Origin: Pontivivens marinum
Lineage (GTDB): Bacteria; Pseudomonadota; Alphaproteobacteria; Rhodobacterales; Rhodobacteraceae
Length of the DNA stretch: 64,000 nt
Direction of reading: 5' to 3'
Assembly (NCBI RefSeq): GCF_900231835.1
Contig: NZ_OCTN01000004.1
Location: forward strand, 1 to 64,000
Shown here: in pieces, positions 15,656-24,804 of the stretch
How the letters are laid out: each line of letters begins with the position of its first letter
Numbering within the stretch: the stretch's first letter is position 1
Notes under the pieces: model-generated
What the model was told of the DNA's origin: nothing
Databases searched by the model: none
The model's input: only the letters and a program-made list of their open reading frames with translations
Position numbers and translations under genes: made by a program

Positions 15656-17377
15656 ATGAACGTGTTGGAAACTCAGTTAAGCGAGATTCGTAATGTCCTA
15701 GACATGACATCGGCAACGGCACTGGTACATGCATTTGCCAAACAAGATCGGGAAATCCCCGCTGAGGCCAATCGCGGTGCGCAAATGATTGCCGATGCGT
15801 TGCGCGCCAAAGGCATTCCGGTAACCCTTCACCAGCCTGAGATTTTCCTGTCACTGCCTGGGCCCGCATCGGTTGTCCTGGCTGATGGATCACAGATGAG
15901 GGCCAAGCCACCAGCCTTTGCCCTGTCCTGCCCGCAGGGGATCGAGGGGGAGTTGGTCTATATGGCCGAGGCCGGCGGCGGCACGCCATTAGACCGCAAT
16001 CCAGCTAGCGCCAGCGCGTTGGAATGTGCGCGGGGCAAGATTGCAGTGATCGAGGGCTTTGCCCTGCCAAACTTCATCGCGGGATTGGAGGCTGTCGGCG
16101 CAATCGGTGCAATCGCTGTGAATCCCGGTGTTGATATTCATAACGGAACGGTCTCCACAATATGGGGTACGCCCGAATTGCCCGATCTGTCCCGCTTACC
16201 CAAAATCCCATCGGTGGCGGTGAACCGCATTGACGGTGACAGGCTGATTGCGATGGCTTCGCAGGGCGCGCGGGTGACGCTGAAAACCGAGTTGGAAACA
16301 GGGTGGTTCCCGCAAAACTTGCCAGTGATGGAGATACCAGCCGCCAATGGGTGCGAAGATTTCGTGCTGCTGCATGGTCATTATGACAGTTGGGGCGAGG
16401 GTGTCGGTGATAACGGCACCGGCAATGCATGCATGCTGGCCGTGGCAGAGGCATTATGGGCCTTGCGTGGGAAATTGCAGCGCGGAGTGCGTTTGGCGTG
16501 GTGGCCCGGGCATTCGACAGGGCGTTATGCTGGGTCTGCATGGTTCGCAGATACATTCGCGCGGGATCTGGATAAGCATTGCGTCGCGCATATTAACTGC
16601 GACAGCCCTGGTTGCCGATGGGCAGTCAGTTACGAGTCGGTGCAATGTCTGGCCGAAGCGGAACCCTATGTTCAGCAAGTTGTCGCCGCCGTAACAGGGC
16701 AACATGCCACGGGCATCAGGCCACAGCGAAATTCCGATTACACGTTCAGCAATATCGGTGTGACGGGGTTGTTCAATTCCTCATCCATGATGACCGCCGA
16801 GGATCGTGCCGCACATGGGTATTACGTTGTTGCTGGTTGCGGCGGTAACATCGCGTGGCATACGGAAAATGACACAATTGAAATTGCGGATTTCGATGTG
16901 TTACGAACCGATGCGGAGCTATATGCAACAACGGTTTACGGATTGGCGACGGCAGAGGTTCTGCCCTTTGACTGGCGACTGACAGCAGCAGAGTTTCGCC
17001 AAACCATTCTAAAGGCACAGGCATCTGTCGGTGCGGATTTCGATTTTTCACCATCGCTTGAGGTATTGGATGTATTGCAGGCCTCGCTGAGCGATTTTTA
17101 CGCGGCGGTGGAGGCTGGGCATATTGCTGCCACGCAGGCCTCTGCTACGATTCAGGCGCTTGCGCGGGTTATGGTGCCGGTGAATTTTGTGCGAGGACCG
17201 CGTTTTTCGCATGATCCAGCACTCAATACGCCCCCACTGCCGGGAATTGCGGATGCCAGCCTATGGCCAGATCTGCCTGAAAATCAGCGCGGTTTCCTGC
17301 GGGCGCAGCTGATGCGAGGGCAGAACCGTCTTATTGATGCGCTGGAGCGTGCGACCGGGTTGCTGCCAATCGGGTGA
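15656..17377 (+). CDS. M28-like metallohydrolase, paralog 2 of 3, altered active site
   Basis: 573 aa, clearly paralogous along its whole length to the genes at 7577 and 18252. It shows HGHYDSW (His242, Asp244), GVGDNGTGN, then WWPGHSTGRYAGS with Gly285-His286 in place of the usual Glu-Glu pair, then NCDSPGC and AWHTENDT. A PA-like domain precedes the hydrolase part (KIAIVEGFALPNFIAGLEAVGA). There is no signal peptide. AGGAG lies just before the ATG. The gene stands alone between its IclR-type operator and a terminator at 17382. Of the three it has the most divergent sequence around the first metal site (Asn for Asp after TG), which may reflect a different substrate. Confidence 0.85.
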   Translation: MNVLETQLSEIRNVLDMTSATALVHAFAKQDREIPAEANRGAQMIADALRAKGIPVTLHQPEIFLSLPGPASVVLADGSQMRAKPPAFALSCPQGIEGELVYMAEAGGGTPLDRNPASASALECARGKIAVIEGFALPNFIAGLEAVGAIGAIAVNPGVDIHNGTVSTIWGTPELPDLSRLPKIPSVAVNRIDGDRLIAMASQGARVTLKTELETGWFPQNLPVMEIPAANGCEDFVLLHGHYDSWGEGVGDNGTGNACMLAVAEALWALRGKLQRGVRLAWWPGHSTGRYAGSAWFADTFARDLDKHCVAHINCDSPGCRWAVSYESVQCLAEAEPYVQQVVAAVTGQHATGIRPQRNSDYTFSNIGVTGLFNSSSMMTAEDRAAHGYYVVAGCGGNIAWHTENDTIEIADFDVLRTDAELYATTVYGLATAEVLPFDWRLTAAEFRQTILKAQASVGADFDFSPSLEVLDVLQASLSDFYAAVEAGHIAATQASATIQALARVMVPVNFVRGPRFSHDPALNTPPLPGIADASLWPDLPENQRGFLRAQLMRGQNRLIDALERATGLLPIG

Positions 17378-17381
17378 ATTT

Positions 17382-17416
17382 TGTCAGGCTGGGTGTGTTC
17401 CGTACCCAGCCTGACA
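17382..17416 (+). terminator. terminator between convergent genes
   Basis: TGTCAGGCTGGGT and ACCCAGCCTGACA form a 13-bp perfect stem with a 9-base loop, followed by TTCTCTATT on the plus strand. It lies 5 bases after the second M28-like gene and before the end of the convergent nitroreductase gene (17440). Confidence 0.7.
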
Positions 17417-17439
17417 TTCTCTATTGTTGGGCGATGTCG

Positions 17440-18252
17440 TCACGACAATGGGAAGCCCATCCGGCCAAGGATCGCGCGTAGGTTTATCCGGCCGCTTAGA
17501 TAATCACGGTTTGCATATCGGGCCTTATGGCGATCGGTCCATGTGGTTTCAGGGCGACCTTGCGCGACTTCATGTTCCGCAAAAATCGCATCATAGTCCT
17601 GCAATGCGGTGGTCTCTACATCGGTACTATAGTGTTCGTGATGCAGGACGACTGATTGCGGCAGGCGCGGGCGGATGCCGGTCTGTGGTTCAGCCTCATA
17701 CCCCAACGCCATGCCGAATAGAACGACAGCTTGGCTTGGCAGGGATAGCTCACGCGCCATGAATTCAGGGTCGTTGCGGAAATTGCCGATATAGCAGCCT
17801 CCCAAACCCATCGATTGGGCGGCGAGCAGGACGTTTTGCGCAAAGATGGCAGCGTCGGTTGCGCCAGCCAGAAAATTATCCAGCAGAGGTAGCGCCCAAA
17901 GGTCTTCACCCTTATCCGCGCCAATGCGGGCAGGGCGTGATTGATCCAGGGCGAAGCACAATATGACAGGTGCCTCGGCTACGAAGGACTGCCCGCTGGC
18001 CGCCTCGGAGAACCGCTTTTTACGATCCGGATCCGTCACCGCAATCACGGAGATCGGTTGCATATTTGATGAGGTGGCCCCCGATTGGCCCGCCGCGATC
18101 AGCGTTTCAAGCGCACCCTCTGGCAGGGGTTGCTCGGTGTAATGGCGAACCGAGCGGTGCTGCATCATCAATTCCATCACCGGTGTTAAGGGCACGCCGG
18201 TTGTGGGCAGCGCGTTTCCGTAACGCGCCGCCATCAGTGCTTTCCCGTCCAT
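17440..18252 (-). CDS. nitroreductase-family flavoprotein (NfsA/FRP-like)
   Basis: 270-aa FMN-dependent NAD(P)H oxidoreductase. The N-terminal HRSVRHYTEQPLPEGALETLI and SATSS-type SGATSSNMQPISVIAV segments bind FMN in this family. GLGGCYIGNFRNDPEFMA and the C-terminal RPRLPQSVVLHHEHY arm resemble NfsA-like enzymes. It overlaps the upstream M28-like gene by one base (TAATG), so the two are translated together. Its presence in an amide-hydrolysis island is unexplained. It could reduce a nitro, nitroso or quinone group of the imported compound, or a conjugated bond. Confidence 0.88.
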   Translation of the reverse strand: MDGKALMAARYGNALPTTGVPLTPVMELMMQHRSVRHYTEQPLPEGALETLIAAGQSGATSSNMQPISVIAVTDPDRKKRFSEAASGQSFVAEAPVILCFALDQSRPARIGADKGEDLWALPLLDNFLAGATDAAIFAQNVLLAAQSMGLGGCYIGNFRNDPEFMARELSLPSQAVVLFGMALGYEAEPQTGIRPRLPQSVVLHHEHYSTDVETTALQDYDAIFAEHEVAQGRPETTWTDRHKARYANRDYLSGRINLRAILGRMGFPLS

Positions 18253-19973
18253 TACTGCGATACCAAACGTGTCGCAGCACGCAGGGCCGCAACGGTTCTG
18301 TTTACACCACGTACAAGTTGGGTACGGGCAAAGCCTTGCTGATTTTCGGGCAGTTCGCCAATTTGGGTGGCAACGGCAAGCAGCGGCAGGGCAGGTACGG
18401 GCAATGCAGGGTCGTGACCAAACCGCGGGCCACGAGTGTAGTTTAGCGGAACCAAGATCCGGGCCAAACTCTGAATCGCATCATTGGCCGTTGCTTGCGG
18501 CATGGTTGGTGCGTTGGTGTAGAATGTATCAAGCGCAGTGGAAAATGCGCTCAGCGCAGTGGATACGGGTTCTAGAAGTGCCGCATCCGCGCCTGCCTGC
18601 TGAGTGTATTTGCCGAGTGTCGCCTCAAATTCAGCCGCCGTGTTGCGCCAGTCAAAGGGCAGGATGGGTGCGTTTGCGACGCTCATCACAGCGGCCAGAT
18701 ACAGTTTAATGTCGCGCATCAGGACATTCTTATCCGCGATTTCCATGACGTCATTTTCAGTATGCCATGCGATGTTTCCACCGCAGCCACCCACAGTGTA
18801 ATATTCCATTTCCTTGCGCTTCTCCTCGCTCATGGTCGAGGACAGCATGAAGAAGGAGGTCAGGCCAATGTTGTTGAATGAGTAGTCACCGGCGCGCAGC
18901 GGACGCTCACCACTCGATTCCAGACCTGTCGCATCGCGGATCACGTCCTTGCAGAAGGCTTCCGTCTCGCTCATCCATGCAACGTTTTCATATGTGTCGG
19001 CCCAGCGGCATCCCGGACTGTCGCAATTGACCTGCGCGACGCAGTTTTCATCTAGATCAATCGCAAATGCATCGGCAAACCATGCGGAACCGGCGTAGCG
19101 GCCTGTTGAATGGCCGGGCCACCATGCGATGCGCACGGAGCGGCGCAGGTTATCCTTGTTCGCCCACAGGACGCGGGCGATCTCTAGCATGGCGGCATCG
19201 CCTGTTGCGTTGTCGCCAACGCCCACATCCCATGAATCGTAATGGCCGTGCAGTAGGACGAATTTCTCGGCTTCCTCGCTGCCTGTGATGTTTACGACCG
19301 GAACGGGTGAGGAAAACCAGCCCTCCTCCAGGCGGGTTTTTAGGGTCACTGTGCCGCCCGATTGGGCCAGTTCAACCAGTGCCGCACCGTCAGGGTTTGA
19401 GACGGCAGCAACGGGGATCATGGGTTTGCGCGGCAATCCGTCCAGATCAGGCGTGCCCCAGATCGAGGAGCATATGCCCCAGTGCCGGTCCACACCGGGG
19501 TTCACGGCAATCACACCGATCGCGCCCTTTTGTTGGAATTCCAGCACCTTTTGCGGATTGGCGAAACCATCGGTCAGCACGATTTTCCCCCGCAAACGTT
19601 CGGCATCTGCGTCGGATTCGTTCTTGCGGTTCTTATCGTAAAAGCTGGCGGTCGATGCGGCCAAGGTGCCGGGAACATGTACCAAGGTGCCGGTCAGGCC
19701 CTCGGGGATGCTTTTGGCATAGGCTAATGGCTTGGCTGTGTATGTGACGCCATTCGCCTCAACCGATGCATCATAGGGGATCGAGAGGTATAGGTTTGCG
19801 TTCAGCAGCTCGCAAGGGACGCCAACCTCATCCAGGCGACGTGCGATGTCAGAGGCAGCTTCGGCGACATCCTCGGGTTTCCACCGTGGGAACGTGGAAA
19901 AGTGCTCTACCAAGGCCCAAGGGGCGGCATCGCTTACCTGATCGATAGCGGTCTTAATCCGTGAATCCAGCAT
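18252..19973 (-). CDS. M28-like metallohydrolase, paralog 3 of 3, altered active site
   Basis: 573 aa from the ATG at 19973, which has AGGAG nine bases upstream; the ATG at 19982 sits directly on that site and is less likely. It is closest to the 7577 paralog. It shows HGHYDSWDVGVGDNATGD, WWPGHSTGRYAGS (Gly-His replacing Glu-Glu), NCDSPGC and AWHTENDV. The PA-like insert includes KIVLTDGFANPQKVLEFQQKGA and VNPGVDRHWG. It has no signal peptide. It heads a two-gene minus-strand operon with the nitroreductase, divergent from the gntR-hyuB-hyuA-M20 operon. Twin GntR-type sites lie between them, so it is probably controlled with that second operon rather than by IclR. Confidence 0.85.
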   Translation of the reverse strand: MLDSRIKTAIDQVSDAAPWALVEHFSTFPRWKPEDVAEAASDIARRLDEVGVPCELLNANLYLSIPYDASVEANGVTYTAKPLAYAKSIPEGLTGTLVHVPGTLAASTASFYDKNRKNESDADAERLRGKIVLTDGFANPQKVLEFQQKGAIGVIAVNPGVDRHWGICSSIWGTPDLDGLPRKPMIPVAAVSNPDGAALVELAQSGGTVTLKTRLEEGWFSSPVPVVNITGSEEAEKFVLLHGHYDSWDVGVGDNATGDAAMLEIARVLWANKDNLRRSVRIAWWPGHSTGRYAGSAWFADAFAIDLDENCVAQVNCDSPGCRWADTYENVAWMSETEAFCKDVIRDATGLESSGERPLRAGDYSFNNIGLTSFFMLSSTMSEEKRKEMEYYTVGGCGGNIAWHTENDVMEIADKNVLMRDIKLYLAAVMSVANAPILPFDWRNTAAEFEATLGKYTQQAGADAALLEPVSTALSAFSTALDTFYTNAPTMPQATANDAIQSLARILVPLNYTRGPRFGHDPALPVPALPLLAVATQIGELPENQQGFARTQLVRGVNRTVAALRAATRLVSQ

Positions 19974-20067
19974 AGTTTTCATCTCCTGAGTTGTCCCAAA
20001 TCCGATGTCGATTTACGCCCCAGTACGGTGTGGGGTGCTCTGTTGGTGATACGGTGTCTCAAAAATA

Positions 20068-20098
20068 ATTGTATGACAATACTAGATTGTACGACAAT
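20068..20098. promoter_or_regulatory. two tandem candidate GntR (FCD) operators
   Basis: ATTGTATGACAAT (20068-20080) and ATTGTACGACAAT (20086-20098) are near-identical palindromes centred 18 bp apart. Each contains TTGTNNGACAA, which fits the TNGTNNNACNA pattern known for FadR/FCD-type GntR proteins. They stand between the divergent M28-like/nitroreductase operon and the gntR gene, so the encoded GntR protein likely regulates both directions. Confidence 0.65.
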
Positions 20099-20175
20099 TA
20101 TGTGGGTTAATGACATTCAAACAGCTAGGCTGTGACTCGGCGCGTATGGCGTCGATGGACCTTCAGGGATGAGTG

Positions 20176-20937
20176 ATGGACGATTTAAGCCAGATTTTTC
20201 AGCATGATCGACTGACACCGCCGGATGCAGGTACAAAACCTGCCCCCAAAAAGGTCGAGCGTGAGCGGATATTCGAAGCCGTGCGTCGTAAAATTGTCGA
20301 CGGCAGTATCCCACCCGGTGCACGCCTGACGGAGCGCGGATTGTGCGACGCATTCGGTGTGTCCCGTACAGTTGTGCGTGAGGTAATCCGCATGATTGCG
20401 GCGGAAAAGCTGGGCGATTTCGAACCCCATGTCGGATTGCGAGTGGCAGAACTGACCCACAAGCATGTGCAGGAAATTTACGCTATCCGAACCGAGCTGG
20501 AGGCCATGGTTGTGCGCGGATTTCTATCTGCGGCAACCGATGCCGATATTGCGGTGGCGGAAAGCTACGGCCAGAAAATGCTGGAGATCGCAGCGCAGGG
20601 TGATCGCTTTGCCGCAGTTGAGATGATGGCAGAATTCGAACGCTTCATGGCGCGTGTCGCGGATAATGAAATCGCGGCGGAGCTGCTGTCCCAACTCAAC
20701 GCACGCATCAGTATCCTGCGGCTCGTCGCGATGCGCGAACCGGGGCAGGTCGAAACCGGGATGGAGGGGGTGCGCGCAGTCGTTGCCAGCATCGTCGCCC
20801 GAGAGACCGATGCCGCAGAACATGCGGTCCGCACCTTTGTCCGCCGATCGGGTGAATCAGTGCTGCGCCACATGGACCGAACTACCGTTTCCCCAACGAC
20901 TATTTCCGAACCAACTGAGGAAGACATCACGCCATGA
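20176..20937 (+). CDS. GntR-family regulator, FCD (FadR) subfamily
   Basis: 253-aa regulator. The winged helix includes ERIFEAVRRKIVDGSIPPGARLTERGL and FGVSRTVVREVIRMI (about residues 28-85). An all-helical FCD domain follows, with IYAIRTELEAMVVRGFLSAATDADIAVAE. The ATG at 20176 has AGGGA six bases upstream; a GTG one codon earlier is possible. Its stop overlaps the start of the second hyuB (ATGA), so it is the first gene of a gntR-hyuB-hyuA-M20 operon. Two matching palindromes lie 78-108 bases upstream. Confidence 0.93.
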   Translation: MDDLSQIFQHDRLTPPDAGTKPAPKKVERERIFEAVRRKIVDGSIPPGARLTERGLCDAFGVSRTVVREVIRMIAAEKLGDFEPHVGLRVAELTHKHVQEIYAIRTELEAMVVRGFLSAATDADIAVAESYGQKMLEIAAQGDRFAAVEMMAEFERFMARVADNEIAAELLSQLNARISILRLVAMREPGQVETGMEGVRAVVASIVARETDAAEHAVRTFVRRSGESVLRHMDRTTVSPTTISEPTEEDITP

Positions 20938-22766
20938 CACCTCTATCTTCTGCATCGTCGCCCCAATCGGCCATGGCTGATGCGCCCCTATGTGATCCCG
21001 TTACGCTGGAGATTATACGCGGCGCTATCATGGCAACTCAGCGTGAGATGGAGGCGTTGATTGAGCGTACCGCGATCTCAGCCTTTATCCGCGAAAAGAA
21101 GGATTTCTATACCGCCCTGTTTGATGAAAACGGCGTTATGGCGGTGGGGTCAATGGTGCCAATCTTTGGCGATCTGACCACACCGGTTTTTGAAAAATTC
21201 CCGCGTGAGACGATGAAGCCGGGCGACCTGTATTGGTATAATGACTGCTACGGGTCCAAGGGTGCCGTGACACATTCGAACGACCAAGTGTTGTTGGCGC
21301 CAGTGTTTCATGACGGGCGCCTATGTGCCTTTGTGATGAGTTGGGCGCATTTTGCAGATATTGGCGGGCTGCATCCGGGGTCGATTAGCCCTGATGCAAC
21401 CTCGATCTATCAGGAAGGTATCATCGTTCCGCCGACCAAGATGATTGATGCTGGCGTAGTGAATGAAACCGCGCTCGATATTTTTCACCGTAATTCCCGC
21501 TATCCCGCGCAGAGCGAGGGCGACATGGCGGCGTTGACGGCGGCTGTAAAGCTGGGCGTTGATCGCGTGGCTGAAATTGTCGCCCGCTATAGTGCCGATA
21601 TCGTTTCGAATGCCCTGTCACAGCTATTAGAGCGGACGCGGAAGTTGGTTCGGTCACAGCTTGCAGAAAACTTCGACTACGGCACGTATCGCTTTGCCGA
21701 TCAGATCGACAGTGACGGGCACGGCAATGGCCCGTTCAGCCTGCGTTTTGCCATCACCCGTGAAAAGGGTGCCGATGGCGAGGATCGGTTCATCTTTGAT
21801 GCTACCGAAAGCGACGATCAGGCACCCGGTCCGGTCAACCTGATCATGAACAAGGGCGTTGCCGGCATGGCGCTGGGCCTGTTTTATCTGGGGGGTGATC
21901 CTGCGCAGGTCTGTAATGCGGGTGGTCCCTTGGCAATTGACGAGGTCCGCCTGCGTGAGGGTTCGATCGTGCAGCCGAAATTTCCGGCTCCGCTGGGCAT
22001 GCGCGGCCTGACAATGATGCGAATGCTGGCCGTGCTGAACGGTATGGTGAATCGGGGTAAAGGCGGCGCACCGGCGGCGCATTCTGCCTATGTCGTCACG
22101 ATTATGCGCGGAACCTATGGCAGGGATACCGGAAGCCCGCAGGAATTTTTGTTGGCGGACGGGATCGGTGTGGGTTACGGCGCGCGCGATTTCGCGGATG
22201 GTATTGATGCTGTGTATTTCGTGGCGCAGGAAAATTACCCCGTTGAATTCCTTGAATCCAGCTATCCGGTGCGCCTGCGCAATTACGGCGTTGTGCCGGA
22301 TTCAGGTGGTCCTGGAAAGTGGCGGGGCGGCACGGGCATCATTCGTGAATACGAGGTGCTGGCCGATGAAATGCGCCTCGCATTGCGCATTGATGGTGTG
22401 ACCAATCCGCCATGGGGCTATGCCGGCGGGAAATCTGCGGGCGTCGGTGGTGCATGGGTCAATCCCGGCACGGCGGGTGAAAAGGTTATTCCGCCCCTGT
22501 CTGACGGAACCGTTCTTACAAAGGGTGACGTGCTGCGCATCCACACAGGTGGGGGCGGCGGTATGGGGCATCCCTATGACCGTCCAGCGGAAACTGTGTT
22601 GGAAGATGTCCTCGGCGGTTTTGTAACGGCTGCGGCCGCGCGCAGTGAATATGGCGTCGTGATTACTGATGACGTTCTGGATACCGCCGCAACTGAGGCG
22701 CTGCGTCAGGATCGTCCGACCGCGATGGCCTTCCACCGTAACACCTATTGTGAAGAGCTTGCTTAA
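20934..22766 (+). CDS. hyuB: hydantoinase B/oxoprolinase-type subunit (HyuB), second copy
   Basis: 610 aa, the B subunit of the second oxoprolinase-type complex. Landmarks are CDPVTLEIIRGAIMATQREMEALIERTAISAF, GDLYWYNDCYGSKGAVTHSND, HFADIGGLHPGS and the C-terminal GGPGKWRGGTGI and GGGGGMGHPYDRP loops. It differs clearly from the first HyuB (residues, length and insertions), so this is not a recent duplication. It is coupled to gntR by an ATGA overlap and followed one base later by hyuA. Confidence 0.9.
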   Translation: MTPLSSASSPQSAMADAPLCDPVTLEIIRGAIMATQREMEALIERTAISAFIREKKDFYTALFDENGVMAVGSMVPIFGDLTTPVFEKFPRETMKPGDLYWYNDCYGSKGAVTHSNDQVLLAPVFHDGRLCAFVMSWAHFADIGGLHPGSISPDATSIYQEGIIVPPTKMIDAGVVNETALDIFHRNSRYPAQSEGDMAALTAAVKLGVDRVAEIVARYSADIVSNALSQLLERTRKLVRSQLAENFDYGTYRFADQIDSDGHGNGPFSLRFAITREKGADGEDRFIFDATESDDQAPGPVNLIMNKGVAGMALGLFYLGGDPAQVCNAGGPLAIDEVRLREGSIVQPKFPAPLGMRGLTMMRMLAVLNGMVNRGKGGAPAAHSAYVVTIMRGTYGRDTGSPQEFLLADGIGVGYGARDFADGIDAVYFVAQENYPVEFLESSYPVRLRNYGVVPDSGGPGKWRGGTGIIREYEVLADEMRLALRIDGVTNPPWGYAGGKSAGVGGAWVNPGTAGEKVIPPLSDGTVLTKGDVLRIHTGGGGGMGHPYDRPAETVLEDVLGGFVTAAAARSEYGVVITDDVLDTAATEALRQDRPTAMAFHRNTYCEELA

Positions 22767-22767
22767 C

Positions 22768-24804
22768 ATGGCCCAGAATAACGAACAGACCTCACTTGTC
22801 GTTGCTGTTGATATCGGCGGCACTTTTTCTGATGTGGCGCTGGTGGATCACGCGACAGGGCGCAGTTGGCGGGCAAAGACACCCTCGATCCCGTCGGACC
22901 CGTCCGAAGCGTTCCTGAACGGTATCCGCCTTGCCCTAGGGCAGGCCGGTGCTGCCGGTGCTGATTTGGATCAGGTCCTGCATGGCACGACCGTCGCCAC
23001 GAACATGATTCTGGAGGGCAAGGGCGCGCGTGCTGCCCTCGTCACAACGCGCGGGTTCCGGCATGTTCTGGCCATTGGGCGTCAGGACATTCCGCGCAAG
23101 GCGAACCTATATACTTGGGTCAAACCTGTGCCGCCTGTTCCCTCTTCGCGCATTGTCGAAATTGACGAGCGTGTGGCCGCAGGGGGCGAAGTGACCGGTG
23201 CCTTGAACGAGGACAGCGTTCGCGCCGCTGCCGCATCTATCAGAGGGATGGATGTTGAGGCCGTGGCCGTTTGCCTGTTGCATGCCTATGCCAACCCCGA
23301 TCACGAGCGTCGCGTTGCTGAAATCCTGCGACAGGAACTGCCGGATCTGGCGATCACTGTGTCGTCGGACGTGTTGCCGGTTGTGCGTGAATATGAACGC
23401 TCGCTGACCACGGTGCTGAATGCGACGGTTATGCCGGGCGTCACATCCTATGTGGCGCGTCTAGAGCAACGGTTGAAGGATGAGGGCGCGACCCCGCCAT
23501 TGATGCTGATGCAATCCAATGGTGGCGTTGCGGGCGCGGCGAAAATCCGCGTTGCACCTGCATTGACCGCATTGTCAGGGCCAGCTGCTGGTGTTGTCGG
23601 TGCGCGGGCGGAGGCCGAGGCCTGCGGGATCAGCGATATTATCACCGTGGATATCGGCGGCACCTCGGCTGACATCTGTCTGATCAAGGATGGTAAAATC
23701 GGTTTGACGCAGCAGGGCGCTGTTGGTGAGTGGCCGTTGGCATTGCCCATGGTGGACATGATCACGATCGGTGCTGGTGGCGGTTCGCTGGCGCGGATCA
23801 AGAATGGTGGCCTAACTGTCGGGCCTGAAAGCGCGGGGGCACGCCCCGGCCCAGCATCCTATGGGCATGGTGGAACGGAACCGACTGTGACCGATGCGCA
23901 TGTTGTGTTGGGCCAATTGCCTGCGCGTCTGCTGGGCGGCACGATGTTGCTGGATACAGATGCGGCACATCGGGCGGTGGCCAGTGTGGCTGATCCGCTG
24001 GGCATCGACATGGAAGCCGCTGCGCGCGGAATTCTAGCCATTGCCGACAATCACATGGTCGGTGCGATCCGCGTCGTTTCGGTTGAGCGGGGCCACGATC
24101 CGCGTGATTTCACGCTGGTGCCGTTTGGCGGTGCTGGTCCATTGCATGGATGTGCATTGGCTGACTTGTTGGGTATCCGTCGGGTACTGATCACGAACGC
24201 ACCGGGTGTTCTATGTGCGAACGGGCTTCTGGTTGCGGATCTGAAGTCGGAGTTTTCACGGGCATTGGCGATTGCCGGCCCGATGAACGGTCCCGAAACG
24301 GAGAGCATTGTTGCAGAGCTAGAGGCGCAAGCCCAATCGTGGCTGGATGATGAGGATGTTGTTCCTGAGGCACGTGAGATCGAGCGCGTGGCGCTGATGC
24401 GCTATGCGGGGCAGGGGGGCGAGATCGCCGTGCCATGGTCGCCTGACCCCAAGGTGGTCGAGGCAAGCTTTGCCGAGACACATAAATCGCTCTACGGCTT
24501 CACACTGTCTGCGCCGATTGAGCTGGTCACATTGCGGGTTCATGCCACTGGCCTTGCCCGTAATGCGCCGGGAATTACCCTTGAACCGGGCGAGACGCCT
24601 GAACCGAGCGAATTCATATCGGTTATGATTGCGGGTGCGCCCACCTCGGTTCCGGTCATCGACCGTGCGACACTGGGAGCTGGCTCACGTTTCGACGGAC
24701 CGGCCATTCTGATCCAACTCGATACCACAACCTTTGTCGGTCCTGATTGGAGCGCGACAGTTCACCCCTCGGGCAACATATTGCTGGAAAAGGCTGCACA
24801 ATGA
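22768..24804 (+). CDS. hyuA: hydantoinase A/oxoprolinase-type subunit (HyuA), second copy
   Basis: 678-aa ASKHA-type ATPase partner of the second HyuB. The ATG at 22768 gives MAQNNEQTSLVVAVDIGGTFSDVAL and follows the hyuB stop by one base; the longer frame overlapping hyuB is not used. Landmarks are LHGTTVATNMILEGKGARAALVTTRGF, IITVDIGGTSADICL, TIGAGGGSLARI and FGGAGPLHGCALADLLGI. It ends in an ATGA overlap with the M20 gene. It needs HyuB and ATP to open its cyclic amide substrate, which is not identifiable from sequence. Confidence 0.92.
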   Translation: MAQNNEQTSLVVAVDIGGTFSDVALVDHATGRSWRAKTPSIPSDPSEAFLNGIRLALGQAGAAGADLDQVLHGTTVATNMILEGKGARAALVTTRGFRHVLAIGRQDIPRKANLYTWVKPVPPVPSSRIVEIDERVAAGGEVTGALNEDSVRAAAASIRGMDVEAVAVCLLHAYANPDHERRVAEILRQELPDLAITVSSDVLPVVREYERSLTTVLNATVMPGVTSYVARLEQRLKDEGATPPLMLMQSNGGVAGAAKIRVAPALTALSGPAAGVVGARAEAEACGISDIITVDIGGTSADICLIKDGKIGLTQQGAVGEWPLALPMVDMITIGAGGGSLARIKNGGLTVGPESAGARPGPASYGHGGTEPTVTDAHVVLGQLPARLLGGTMLLDTDAAHRAVASVADPLGIDMEAAARGILAIADNHMVGAIRVVSVERGHDPRDFTLVPFGGAGPLHGCALADLLGIRRVLITNAPGVLCANGLLVADLKSEFSRALAIAGPMNGPETESIVAELEAQAQSWLDDEDVVPEAREIERVALMRYAGQGGEIAVPWSPDPKVVEASFAETHKSLYGFTLSAPIELVTLRVHATGLARNAPGITLEPGETPEPSEFISVMIAGAPTSVPVIDRATLGAGSRFDGPAILIQLDTTTFVGPDWSATVHPSGNILLEKAAQ

